The notes: generated from the letters alone by a model not told the origin. 16,830 bases of DNA from JBJEQG01 sp051881635 (GCA_051881635.1 JBJEQG010000080.1:1-16830), one strand, 5' to 3'; shown: positions 1 to 7,296, counted from the stretch's first letter. Numbers and translations are program-made.

Positions 1-200
1 TAATCGTTGTTCTCCTTTTGCACCTTGAATTTTACTTCACAACTAACCTAAAAAAAGATATAGTTACGAAGTCGTTTATTTCGCAAATTTTATTTAGCAA
101 AATCGAGCAAATATTTACCAAGAAAATATAACCTTGACCGACAAAGTCTATTCTTTCAGTAAATATTATGGTACACGATTAAGCCGCAAATGTCAAGGGC
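1..200 (-). promoter_or_regulatory. Leftward promoter, ~160-nt leader and ribosome binding site for a gene beyond the left edge
   Basis: On the minus strand a perfect -35 TTGACA (plus positions 191-196) is followed after exactly 17 nt by TACCAT (168-173), a 4/6 match to the -10 consensus. Transcription would start near 161. A Shine-Dalgarno AAGGAG lies at 12-17, about 11 nt from the window edge, so a minus-strand gene very probably begins at or just outside position 1. The leader of about 160 nt is longer than usual here. It has a 13-nt near-direct repeat (75-87 and 89-101, one mismatch) and a weak 6-bp stem, but no riboswitch I recognise. What is seen is the promoter and SD; the gene itself is inferred. 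Confidence 0.55.
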
Positions 201-367
201 AGAGTGTCAATTCATAAGTAATATGTATATAACAAAATCTGATTTAGAACTTTACTTAGGGATAATTTTTAATAAAAATAAAATATGTCATACTAATGAT
301 AAATTAAAATTTATTTAAAAAATTTTTCAAATAGAAAAAAGTGTAGTTAATAATTTAATATATAATA
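201..367. other. Gene-free AT-rich spacer
   Basis: Between the leftward promoter and the rtcB terminator the sequence is very AT-rich, with no supported gene. The only open frame noted (223-318, plus, 31 codons) has no ribosome binding site. No repeat array, tRNA or structured RNA was recognised. Together with the neighbouring elements this accounts for the gene-free stretch 1-445. Confidence 0.6.
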
Positions 368-416
368 AAAAATACATTCTATGACAGATTGTTGTTTTAT
401 CACAGAATGTATTTTT
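368..416 (-). terminator. Terminator of rtcB (hairpin, probably bidirectional)
   Basis: A perfect 13-bp inverted repeat has arms at 368-380 (AAAAATACATTCT) and 404-416 (AGAATGTATTTTT) around a 23-nt loop. It starts 29 nt past the rtcB stop codon. Read on the minus strand the stem runs into a T-rich stretch, as in intrinsic terminators; the A/T ends make it able to work in both directions. The loop is longer than typical. Confidence 0.75.
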
Positions 417-445
417 CAGTTCTATGGTTTAGTAAAATTTTTATC

Positions 446-1648
446 TTAGTTTGAGGCTTTGAAGTTATAAATCGGCTTTAAAACCTCAATAACATCAACT
501 GCCTCACCGATGACATCAATAATATCTTCTAAGGATTTATAGGCAAAAGGAGCTTCATCAAGTGTTGCCTCATTTACAGAGGTTGTATATATTCCTGCCA
601 TAGCCGCTCTGTAATCTTCCATTTTCAAGGTTTCCTTTGCTTTTGAGCGTGACATAACACGTCCTGCACCATGAGGAGCAGAAAAGTTCCATTCTGGATT
701 TCCTTTTCCAAGAGCCAAAATACTTCCATCACGCATATTGATAGGGATAAGAACTTTTTCGCCTTTATGAGCAGCAATTGCTCCCTTGCGAAGAATCATT
801 TCATCAATATCAATATAGTTATGAATAGTATGAAAACCGTCTGTACCATTCAGTTTTGAAAATGTCAAAAGTTTTTCAGCAATCAGTTCACGGTTTCTTA
901 TTGCAAATTTTTGGCAAATATCAACATCATGCAAATAGTCCTCCAAATAACTTCCGTATAAATAACAAAGTTCAGGTGGAATATCCAATTCATGACTTGT
1001 CCAATGCAATTCTTTCAATGCTTTTTGAATTTCTTTTCGCCTGCCGGCAGCTTTATATTCTGCAATTAAAGCATCTTTCTTTTTGAAATAATCCTCTTTG
1101 CCTTTGTGCAGTTCAATCGCAAGATGTTGATAATATTCCGCAACCTGTTTTCCTAAATTTCTGCTGCCTGTATGGATAACTAAATATTGTGTTCCGTCAG
1201 AGGCTTTGTCTATTTCAATAAAATGGTTGCCGCCACCGAGTGTTCCCAAACTTTTTGCAATCCAACTTGTTCTTTCCAAACTGCGGTAACATTTTAAAGC
1301 CGTCAAATCAAAGCGTTCCTGTCTGCCTTCCCAAACATGCATACCCGAAGGTACTTTATGAGCTGCTGCGTCAAATAATTCTAAGTCGATTTTCTGTTTT
1401 CCGAGATTAACCGTGTACATACCGCAACCTATATCAACACCAACTATATTAGGAACAACTTTATCTTTAACTGTCATTGTTGTTCCAATGGTACAGCCTT
1501 TTCCGGAATGAACATCAGGCATAATGCGAATACGGCAGCCTTCTGTAAATTTCTGGTCGCACATTGTTCTAATTTGTTCGATAGCCTTATCTTCCACGAT
1601 AGCTGCATAACAAACAGCTGTATTATTTTTTCCGATAATTTCAAACAT
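446..1648 (-). CDS. rtcB: RtcB family RNA ligase
   Basis: RtcB is a GTP- and Mn2+-dependent RNA ligase that joins a 2',3'-cyclic phosphate or 3'-phosphate end to a 5'-hydroxyl end, sealing cleaved tRNA or other damaged RNA in the cytoplasm. The 400-aa product is close to the length of E. coli RtcB. Family motifs appear in order: PDVHSGKGCTIG (44-55), VGVDIGCGM (69-77) with metal ligands Asp72 and Cys75, GGGNHF (138-143, His142), HTGSRN (159-164, His159), HNY (His276), and PHGAGR (325-330) with His326 as the expected guanylylated residue. All key residues are therefore present. The start has an AGAGG SD at good spacing. It is the last gene of a minus-strand unit behind two WYL regulators, 83 nt after the second, with its own possible promoter in that gap. 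No RtcA or archease gene is visible. Its RNA substrate here is unknown. Confidence 0.96.
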   Translation of the reverse strand: MFEIIGKNNTAVCYAAIVEDKAIEQIRTMCDQKFTEGCRIRIMPDVHSGKGCTIGTTMTVKDKVVPNIVGVDIGCGMYTVNLGKQKIDLELFDAAAHKVPSGMHVWEGRQERFDLTALKCYRSLERTSWIAKSLGTLGGGNHFIEIDKASDGTQYLVIHTGSRNLGKQVAEYYQHLAIELHKGKEDYFKKKDALIAEYKAAGRRKEIQKALKELHWTSHELDIPPELCYLYGSYLEDYLHDVDICQKFAIRNRELIAEKLLTFSKLNGTDGFHTIHNYIDIDEMILRKGAIAAHKGEKVLIPINMRDGSILALGKGNPEWNFSAPHGAGRVMSRSKAKETLKMEDYRAAMAGIYTTSVNEATLDEAPFAYKSLEDIIDVIGEAVDVIEVLKPIYNFKASN

Positions 1649-1680
1649 ATAATCGCCTCTTTACTCAATTTCTCTTTTAA

Positions 1681-1740
1681 CAATATTATATTGAATAAAG
1701 TAGGGAATATCATGGAAAAAAAGCTGCGAATTTATATTCC
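1681..1740 (-). promoter_or_regulatory. Candidate rtcB promoter with palindromes
   Basis: In the 83-nt gap upstream of rtcB, on the minus strand, a perfect -10 TATAAT (plus 1685-1690) lies 17 nt from ATGATA (1708-1713), a 4/6 match to the -35 consensus. The -10 is embedded in a perfect 13-bp palindrome CAATATTATATTG (1681-1693). A second inverted repeat, GGAATAT/ATATTCC (1704-1710 and 1734-1740), overlaps the -35. The elements are seen; their use as an operator for the adjacent WYL proteins is inference, and AT-rich palindromes also arise by chance. Confidence 0.4.
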
Positions 1741-2643
1741 GTATTTCATCTGTTGTTTTAACCGTTCCTTAATAAGCTCCACAAATTCATTCGGCTCAAT
1801 AACTTTAATTTTAGGACCAAATGATAAAATACGGATAACCATTTCAGTTTCATCGTTCTTATCATAAAGAATTTTAATACGATATAAATTCCCACCTAAT
1901 TTCTCCGCTTCCTTTTCAAAATGAGAAAAGTGGAAAAGTACTCTTTCCAAAGCATTTCGTTCATCTTTTAATTCCAAAACAAGCATTTTACTATATTTCT
2001 TCTTTTGAGCAGCCATATTTATTTTAAATAAGCCATCGTATTTTTCACAATAATAAATTCGTCCAAGATTGATAATGTTCACATATCGACAACCGCTAAC
2101 AATAACCCGAAATTTATTGTCTTTTTCCGAATACTCCAAATATTGAGGTTGAACCGTAATATCCGTTTTCAATCCTTTTCTATTGAAAATACCTATACGG
2201 AGCGGATATTGATTTTTTATGGCGTCTAATATCAATCGAAAATTTCTTATGTATTTTTCATCATCAAAGGAATCACCATCATTATATTGGTCAAAAATAT
2301 AGTAATCCTCGCTTGTAAACAACGGCATAACATCATTAAGCTCGTCGAATGTTACATCAAACAACTTTATTCTTGGGTCAAGAGAAATAGATTTCAGCCA
2401 ACGGCGTTGAAGAATTGTCAAGGGCATGGTTGGTGTGTTTTTAATCGGAGTTGTACCGTCAGAAAAAAGTAAGGTCCAGCGTTCTGATTTTAATGCGGTT
2501 TCAATAGGTATAAGACTTTCGGCAAAAGCATATTTTTCTATGATTTTTCGTATATCTTTATTTGATAATGGTGTTTTTATTGCTTGTTCAATAATTTTTG
2601 CGACTGTATTGTAATAAGCTCCGTAAATCTCACTGAAAATCAT
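1732..2643 (-). CDS. WYL-domain protein (second of pair)
   Basis: A 303-aa protein of the WYL-domain type; WYL domains are SH3-like folds that sense ligands (often nucleic acid or nucleotides) in bacterial transcription regulators. The WYL region is at about residues 138-200, ending in a CRYVNIINLGRIYYC stretch resembling the usual R-F-r-l-R-I end, followed by a C-terminal extension of the WCX type (about 215-300). The N-terminal 130 residues are mostly helical with no clear winged helix, so it may not bind DNA by itself. I set the start at 2643: an AGGGG SD lies 8 nt upstream, whereas longer versions lack one. It overlaps the preceding WYL gene by 14 nt (2630-2643), so translation is likely coupled and the two proteins may work together. 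It precedes rtcB. Its effector is unknown. Confidence 0.82.
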   Translation of the reverse strand: MIFSEIYGAYYNTVAKIIEQAIKTPLSNKDIRKIIEKYAFAESLIPIETALKSERWTLLFSDGTTPIKNTPTMPLTILQRRWLKSISLDPRIKLFDVTFDELNDVMPLFTSEDYYIFDQYNDGDSFDDEKYIRNFRLILDAIKNQYPLRIGIFNRKGLKTDITVQPQYLEYSEKDNKFRVIVSGCRYVNIINLGRIYYCEKYDGLFKINMAAQKKKYSKMLVLELKDERNALERVLFHFSHFEKEAEKLGGNLYRIKILYDKNDETEMVIRILSFGPKIKVIEPNEFVELIKERLKQQMKYGI

Positions 2644-3883
2644 TGTCTGCACCCCTGTCCAAACCATAAAGTTTATACATTTCTTCAATATCTGCCTTAA
2701 ATCTTTTCTCCAAAGCCTTATTGGAAAAATGAATTTCAGTAATCCTGCAAATGAATGTTCTAATCCATGGTATCATTTCATTTGTATCGAATACATCAGC
2801 GGAAAAGCGACAGCTGTAATCATTTATTTTTTCTACTGTACCACACCGCTTTTCCCGTTCCAATCGATGATATATGTATTCCTCACCTGGATTATATTTT
2901 ATGGTAAAATCAATATGTTCTATTCGCCCGCTCTGTCCCTGTGTGCTGACTCCCCACATATTCTTTTGCATACAGTCTAAAACCTGACGCAGTTCAGTAT
3001 AATCATCGACAACAGCAATTTTTTCAATACTAAAAATATAATCCAAGCGAAAAGAGGTTATTCTTTTAGTAGACCTTTGGTATCCTAAAAGATATTGCCG
3101 TCCACTCTGTACACCTATAAAAATACGAAGTGGAACAACTGTATGTTCATGAAATCCGTTGCTTTTCCGTCTGTTAATTGTCAATTTAATCTCAATTTTT
3201 TCGTTCATTGCATCAAAAAGCTCATACAGTATTTCTGAATCAAGAGCATTTGTAATGTAATGGTGTTTAAATGTAAAATTATCTTTATATGTATCAATTT
3301 TATCCAGAATAAATGAACCGATTACACCACAGGGAGCAATTTCTGAAAAAAAGTTTAATACATCTGTTTGAGTAAATGGACTGCTACTTGTTCGGCGATA
3401 TTTTACTGCTTTTCCTATTTTTTCAGATGAAAGTAATCCAAGTGTCACATATTCTTTTAATTTTTTGCGAACGGTAGATTCATCAAAGCTCGGTGGATTA
3501 GAAAAAAATGTTAAATAATCATTATCTATTTTTTCAATGATTTCCGATACCGTCAAAGTAATATCTGAATTATTTAAAATATCAAATATAATAAAATGCA
3601 AGATAATATCTTTATCCGTAAAACTACGGGTTTTCCAAGCTTTATAAAGAGGGTTATGACAGTAAAAATGACTGTCAATAGAGATAAAAATCTGTTTTCC
3701 GTCCGCTGTTTGACGAAAGTGCATATAATCTTCAAGCCAACTTTCAATTCGACGGCGTTCATCATCGTAAGAACGGGTACTTTTGTTATGATACTCAGTT
3801 CGGCTTTTAAAGCCATAAATATAAAACTGTTTCATATATTCCCGAATATGTATAAAGTTTTTTATCAATTCATTATAAGCCAT
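2630..3883 (-). CDS. WYL-domain transcriptional regulator (first of pair)
   Basis: A 417-aa WYL-family regulator. The N-terminal region (about 10-55) carries a conserved-looking basic segment with KSxRxYDDERRRIESWL and a helical stretch at 105-165 that fits a winged-helix DNA-binding part (DESTVRKKLKEYVTLGLL, 134-151). The WYL domain is at about 225-290, ending RQYLLGYQRSTKRITSFRLDYI; the signature triplet is Q-Y-L instead of W-Y-L, though the final FRLD-I is kept. A WCX-type C-terminal domain follows (about 320-405). The start has a textbook AAGGAGG SD 6 nt upstream. It is the first gene of the WYL-WYL-rtcB unit, with a promoter and a palindrome just upstream, suggesting autoregulation and control of rtcB. 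It should act as a DNA-binding sensor; ligand and sign of regulation cannot be read from the sequence. Confidence 0.86.
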   Translation of the reverse strand: MAYNELIKNFIHIREYMKQFYIYGFKSRTEYHNKSTRSYDDERRRIESWLEDYMHFRQTADGKQIFISIDSHFYCHNPLYKAWKTRSFTDKDIILHFIIFDILNNSDITLTVSEIIEKIDNDYLTFFSNPPSFDESTVRKKLKEYVTLGLLSSEKIGKAVKYRRTSSSPFTQTDVLNFFSEIAPCGVIGSFILDKIDTYKDNFTFKHHYITNALDSEILYELFDAMNEKIEIKLTINRRKSNGFHEHTVVPLRIFIGVQSGRQYLLGYQRSTKRITSFRLDYIFSIEKIAVVDDYTELRQVLDCMQKNMWGVSTQGQSGRIEHIDFTIKYNPGEEYIYHRLEREKRCGTVEKINDYSCRFSADVFDTNEMIPWIRTFICRITEIHFSNKALEKRFKADIEEMYKLYGLDRGADNDFQ

Positions 3884-3899
3884 AAATCGACCTCCTTAT

Positions 3900-3956
3900 T
3901 TTACAAAATTTGTGTAAACATACTTTTATTGTACACCATTTTTTCTGCTTATACAA
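3900..3956 (-). promoter_or_regulatory. Promoter and candidate operator of the WYL-WYL-rtcB unit
   Basis: On the minus strand, -10 TACAAT (plus 3928-3933) is separated by 17 nt from TTGTAT (3951-3956), a weak -35. Between the predicted start site and the SD is an inverted repeat TTTACA-7 nt-TGTAAA (3900-3918), well placed for a repressor that blocks initiation or early elongation. The first gene behind it is a WYL regulator, so self-binding is a natural guess but is not shown. Confidence 0.5.
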
Positions 3957-3960
3957 TAAA

Positions 3961-3994
3961 AATACAGCGGTAAAATATATCCTACCGCTGTATT
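3961..3994 (-). terminator. Terminator of the FAD/Rieske oxidoreductase gene
   Basis: Perfect 12-bp arms AATACAGCGGTA (3961-3972) and TACCGCTGTATT (3983-3994) enclose a 10-nt loop. On the minus strand the stem runs into TTTTTATT. It lies directly after the oxidoreductase stop codon (4001-4003) and just upstream of the WYL promoter, insulating the two units. Confidence 0.85.
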
Positions 3995-4000
3995 AAAAAA

Positions 4001-5296
4001 CTAATTTAAATCTCCGTTTGCCGGATTTTCCAATACTTTTCCGTTTTCAGAAAAGCGTGAACCATGACATGGACAATCCCATGAGCGTTCTGCATGATTC
4101 CATTTTAATGCACAACCAAGATGAGGACATCTTTTTTTAGAAAAAGTTAATAGATTTTTTGTTGCCTCAAAGCCGTTAATTAACAACTGTGGTTTAATTA
4201 TATTCCTGGACGGATTGAAAACATCAGTATAGTCATTTGATTTTCCAAGAATTATATCACTAATAATCATAGCGGCAGCCATAGAACTTGTCATACCCCA
4301 CTTATTAAAGCCGCTTTCCACATAAAAAAACGGTGTATTTTTTGAGTATTTTCCTATATAAGGAATATCGTCCAAACTCATACAGTCCTGAGCCGCCCAA
4401 AAAAATTTTTCTTTTGCATGAGGATAGGCTTTTTGTGCAAGAGAACGCAATTCATTCCAATTACCACCTTCTTTTCCCGTGCGATGACCGCCACCGCCCA
4501 ATAATAAAAAATCTTGGTAATTTCTGAACGAAAAACCTTTTCGGCATTCATCAACATACATTCCATCAAACTTTTCAGCATCTTTTAGTGCAATAACATA
4601 GGAGCGGTGCTGATAGAGTTTAAGAAAATAACTTCCATGTTTATTGACAAAAGGGAAATGTGTAGCAATAATAATAATCTTTGCATAAATACGCCCCTTA
4701 TCGGTAACGGCTGTATTTTTTTCCATTTCTTTCACACAAGTGTGTTCGCATATGTTCAGTTCATTAACAATGGCGGAAATGAATTTTAAAGGATTAAATT
4801 GTGCTTGGTGTGAAAACTGAACCGCTCCCACTGTTTGTACAGGTAAGGGGAGAGAAGGACAAAATTTTACTTGTTTATATCCAATTTTATCTAAGGCTTT
4901 CATTTCACTTAACAATTTAGATTGATTATTTTGGGAATAGACATAGTTATCTTTTATTTCGTAATCGCAATCTATATTTTGACATAATTCAGCATATTTA
5001 TCAAAGGCAGATTTCTGAGCATATAGGTATTTTTGAGCTGCCTCAATGCCATTATTCTTTAAAATTTTATGATAAATCAATCCATGCTGAAAAGTAATTT
5101 TTGCTGTGGTGTTCCTCGTTGTTCCATTACAAATTCTTTCTTTTTCAACAAGAACATAATTGATATTATTTTTCTGTAAAAAATACGCCGTCAAAATTCC
5201 TGCCATTCCGCCACCGATAATCAGTACATCTGTATGCATATCTCCATTTAATGACGGAAACTTTGGAAGTTCTGTTTCTTGCCATATTGATTTCAT
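4001..5296 (-). CDS. FAD-dependent oxidoreductase (DAO type) with C-terminal Rieske [2Fe-2S] domain
   Basis: A 431-aa two-domain flavoprotein. The N-terminal dinucleotide-binding motif GGGMAG (28-33) after DVLIIGG, and the glutamate ending the second strand (VLVEKE), mark a D-amino-acid-oxidase-like FAD fold (about 20-360). The C-terminal 45 residues are a Rieske domain with CPH at 390-392 and CPCH at 408-411, giving the C-x-H, 15 residues, C-x2-H cluster pattern. This architecture is that of the B. subtilis YhfW-like proteins; the substrate is unknown and it probably links oxidation of an amine or similar compound to an iron-sulfur electron relay. The protein ends soon after NPANGDL, shorter than some relatives, but the metal ligands are intact. 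An AGGAGG SD at good spacing supports the start. It lies downstream of an 88-aa gene, with a hairpin terminator between them, so its expression may depend on read-through. Confidence 0.9.
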   Translation of the reverse strand: MKSIWQETELPKFPSLNGDMHTDVLIIGGGMAGILTAYFLQKNNINYVLVEKERICNGTTRNTTAKITFQHGLIYHKILKNNGIEAAQKYLYAQKSAFDKYAELCQNIDCDYEIKDNYVYSQNNQSKLLSEMKALDKIGYKQVKFCPSLPLPVQTVGAVQFSHQAQFNPLKFISAIVNELNICEHTCVKEMEKNTAVTDKGRIYAKIIIIATHFPFVNKHGSYFLKLYQHRSYVIALKDAEKFDGMYVDECRKGFSFRNYQDFLLLGGGGHRTGKEGGNWNELRSLAQKAYPHAKEKFFWAAQDCMSLDDIPYIGKYSKNTPFFYVESGFNKWGMTSSMAAAMIISDIILGKSNDYTDVFNPSRNIIKPQLLINGFEATKNLLTFSKKRCPHLGCALKWNHAERSWDCPCHGSRFSENGKVLENPANGDLN

Positions 5297-5317
5297 TGTT
5301 GCCTCCTATAAATAAAA

Positions 5318-5342
5318 AGCCATTTGAATTTTTCAAATGGCT
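5318..5342 (-). terminator. Intercistronic terminator/attenuator between the 88-aa gene and the oxidoreductase
   Basis: Perfect 11-bp arms AGCCATTTGAA (5318-5328) and TTCAAATGGCT (5332-5342) have a 3-nt loop; on the minus strand they are followed by TTTTTATTT. It sits 11 nt after the stop of the 88-aa gene and just before the oxidoreductase SD, with no separate promoter visible between, so partial read-through is the likely way the downstream gene is expressed. Confidence 0.8.
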
Positions 5343-5353
5343 AAAATGAAAGT

Positions 5354-5620
5354 TTATAAATCCTGCAAATCTGCTGCACTCAAATCATTTTCGATATTAT
5401 CTCTTGCAAGGTCATTATCTATTACAGGATAAACTGAAGCTATAGGTTTTTCATCAGAATGTGGTTTTGAATGATATACCTTTAAGTTTTCCCCTTGTGT
5501 TCCTGCAATAATTGGATTAGCATCAGCTTTTCCGTGTTTGGCCTTGCCTTGAATTAGAGGTACAGGCGGCACACTGTGATTTTCTTCATGATATTCACGC
5601 TTCATACCTTGTTTAGGCAT
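5354..5620 (-). CDS. Small hydrophilic protein of unknown function (88 aa)
   Basis: I do not recognise a characterised family. The 88-aa product has no cysteine, no membrane segment and no signal peptide. It is rich in Pro, Lys, His and Asn in the first 60 residues, including a VPPVPLIQGKAKHGKADANP stretch (17-36), and acidic at the end (about 68-88), so it looks intrinsically disordered. A strong GAGGTGATAAA ribosome binding site precedes the ATG, it is flanked by regulatory spacing rather than overlapping another gene, and it has its own terminator, all of which argue for a real gene. A plausible -10 TATACT lies shortly upstream but the -35 is poor. It lies immediately upstream of the Rieske flavoprotein in the same direction, which hints at a shared condition of expression; function is open. 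Confidence 0.72.
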   Translation of the reverse strand: MPKQGMKREYHEENHSVPPVPLIQGKAKHGKADANPIIAGTQGENLKVYHSKPHSDEKPIASVYPVIDNDLARDNIENDLSAADLQDL

Positions 5621-5774
5621 TTTATCACCTCAACAATAGTATATACAAACGCCTAAAAAATAAACTCTTAAATAGAAGTAATATTTATTTCTAATAATAT
5701 GACTGAAATCCGCAAATATGCGTTTAAACATGGCATAAATGTAATTGCACTCATATGATTTTTTATATTATACA

Positions 5775-5813
5775 AAAAATTCGGTATAACCTTATCGGTT
5801 GCACCGAATTTTT
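5775..5813 (-). terminator. Terminator of the antiporter gene
   Basis: Arms AAAAATTCGGT (5775-5785) and ACCGAATTTTT (5803-5813) pair perfectly over 11 bp, with a further inner AACC/GGTT stem. It starts 10 nt after the antiporter stop codon, and on the minus strand ends in a run of T. Confidence 0.85.
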
Positions 5814-5822
5814 AACTAAATA

Positions 5823-7046
5823 TTAAGAAACAACTGGTTTCAAATTGTCTTTGGAATTTTTATTCTTATCCGATAAAACAACTTTTAAAAGAATAGGCGT
5901 AATAACTGTGGTTACAATAACAACCAAAACAATAGCAGGATAAAGAGAGGCATCAATAATTCCCGCTTGTGTACCTTTGTCAGCAACGATTAAAGCAACT
6001 TCTCCACGAGAAACCATGCCTATGCCGATAGCCAAAGCCTCTTTGTTATTAAATTTACAAAGTTTTGCACCCAAACCGCAGCCAACAATTTTAGACAGTA
6101 CAGCAACGACTAACAATGCCAACGAGAACCAAACAATGTTCATATCCATACCGTTGCTCAAATCTGTTTTGATACCGATACTTGCAAAGAAAATCGGACC
6201 AAATATCATATAGGAAGTTACATTAACTTTATCATCAATATATTCTTTCGGTGACTCATTGCATAAAATCAACCCTGCAAAATAAGCACCTGTAATGTCT
6301 GCAACGCCAAAGAAATGTTCGGCACAGAAAGAAAGTGCAAAGGCAAAAGCTAAACTAAAAATAGCAACACGATGTTTATTTTTAAGTTGTTTAAAAACTT
6401 TTGTTGTTAAGAGTTTTGTCAATACAGCGATAAAAACAATAAAAATAAAGAAAAGAAGAATTTTAATAATAGAAGATGTAGGGTTAACTGTCGGGTCTTT
6501 CAAACTTGTAATCAATGTCAAAACAACAATACCAATAATATCGTCAATAATTGCAGCTCCCAAAATTGCTGTTCCCATACGCCCATTTAGTTTTCCCATT
6601 TCTTTGAGAGTTTCAACCGTAATACTTACAGAAGTTGCCATCAATACAACACCAACAAAAATGACTTCAAGCAAATAAGCGGAATCGGTTACCAACTGTT
6701 CAAACCCAAAGAAAGCACAATATGTAACCGCACCGCCTGCCATAGGCACGATAACACCGATTAAAGCGATGACTAATGAAGCAACTCCCGTTTTTTTAAG
6801 TTCCGAAAAATCCGTTCCCAAACCGGCTTGAAACATCAAAAGGATAACACCGATTTCTGCCATTTGGTTGATAAAAGAAGCAGTATCACCTGTATTGGAT
6901 ATAACATTCAGAACGGACGGACCTAAAATTACACCAGCAATAAGTGCACCTACAACCTGTGGCATATTTATTTTTTGTGAAGCAAGACCGAGAATTTTTG
7001 TTGACACTAAGATAACAGCTATCCAAAGTAAAAATGAATAGTCCAT
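5823..7046 (-). CDS. CPA2-family cation/proton antiporter (NapA/GerN/KefB-like)
   Basis: A 407-aa integral membrane transporter with about 12-13 hydrophobic helices covering nearly its whole length. It matches the sodium/hydrogen exchanger family: N-terminal MPQVVGALIAGVILGP (28-43), LLMFQAGLGTDF (69-80), the paired aspartates AAIIDDIIG (164-172, Asp168-Asp169) typical of proton-coupled electrogenic antiporters, ITGAYFAGLIL (251-261), Lys319 in the helix-10-like VLSKIVGCG, and GMVSRGEVALIVA (343-355). There is no C-terminal TrkA-N/RCK domain, which fits NapA/GerN rather than KefB/C. It would exchange Na+ or K+ for H+ across the cytoplasmic membrane. I use the start at 7046 because AAGGGGG lies 9 nt upstream; the longer frame lacks a good SD. 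It is a single-gene unit with its own promoter and terminator. The ion specificity cannot be decided. Confidence 0.93.
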   Translation of the reverse strand: MDYSFLLWIAVILVSTKILGLASQKINMPQVVGALIAGVILGPSVLNVISNTGDTASFINQMAEIGVILLMFQAGLGTDFSELKKTGVASLVIALIGVIVPMAGGAVTYCAFFGFEQLVTDSAYLLEVIFVGVVLMATSVSITVETLKEMGKLNGRMGTAILGAAIIDDIIGIVVLTLITSLKDPTVNPTSSIIKILLFFIFIVFIAVLTKLLTTKVFKQLKNKHRVAIFSLAFAFALSFCAEHFFGVADITGAYFAGLILCNESPKEYIDDKVNVTSYMIFGPIFFASIGIKTDLSNGMDMNIVWFSLALLVVAVLSKIVGCGLGAKLCKFNNKEALAIGIGMVSRGEVALIVADKGTQAGIIDASLYPAIVLVVIVTTVITPILLKVVLSDKNKNSKDNLKPVVS

Positions 7047-7089
7047 TTTTTCATTCCCCCTTTTAATAATCAAAATCCTCAACTAACAA

Positions 7090-7118
7090 ATTATAAATCA
7101 AACTTTCTTTTTTTTCAA
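7090..7118 (-). promoter_or_regulatory. Promoter of the antiporter gene
   Basis: On the minus strand TTGAAA (plus 7113-7118) and a perfect -10 TATAAT (7090-7095) are 17 nt apart, a near-consensus sigma-A promoter with a start site about 35-40 nt upstream of the antiporter ATG. It is half of a divergent promoter region. Confidence 0.75.
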
Positions 7119-7219
7119 TAAGAGGATATTTTTTCAACAAATTAAATGAATATATTTAAGAATAATATAAAAAAATGTCGTTATTTTATATTTGATATTT
7201 CTCTGTGAATTTACTATTC

Positions 7220-7247
7220 TTGACATTCCTTATCGCATGGTTATAAA
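7220..7247 (+). promoter_or_regulatory. Promoter of the RpiR-regulator/flavoprotein operon
   Basis: Perfect -35 TTGACA (7220-7225) and TATAAA (7242-7247) with a 16-nt spacer. Predicted start near 7254, giving a 5' leader of about 43 nt to the ATG at 7297. The rest of the divergent spacer (7119-7219) is AT-rich with nothing recognised. Confidence 0.75.
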
Positions 7248-7296
7248 ATAAAGTATAAAAGTAATGAAATGATTTGCCACAGTTGGGGGAAGGGTT

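Noticed and set aside
75..101. Two 13-nt near-direct repeats as the start of a CRISPR or iteron array
   Set aside because: Only two units, 14 nt apart with one mismatch and no spacer; no Cas or replication gene nearby.
223..318. 31-codon plus-strand open frame in the gene-free left end
   Set aside because: No ribosome binding site, AT-rich composition, and no recognisable protein pattern.
5668..5754. 28-codon minus-strand open frame upstream of the 88-aa gene
   Set aside because: No SD before its ATG and it lies where a promoter and leader are expected.
6295..6678. 127-codon plus-strand frame opposite the antiporter gene
   Set aside because: It is antisense to a well-supported membrane protein gene; the low-complexity Lys/Ile/Thr composition is that of a shadow frame.
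7047..7082. Longer antiporter start 12 codons upstream
   Set aside because: The extension is polar and lacks an SD; AAGGGGG lies at proper distance from the ATG at 7046.
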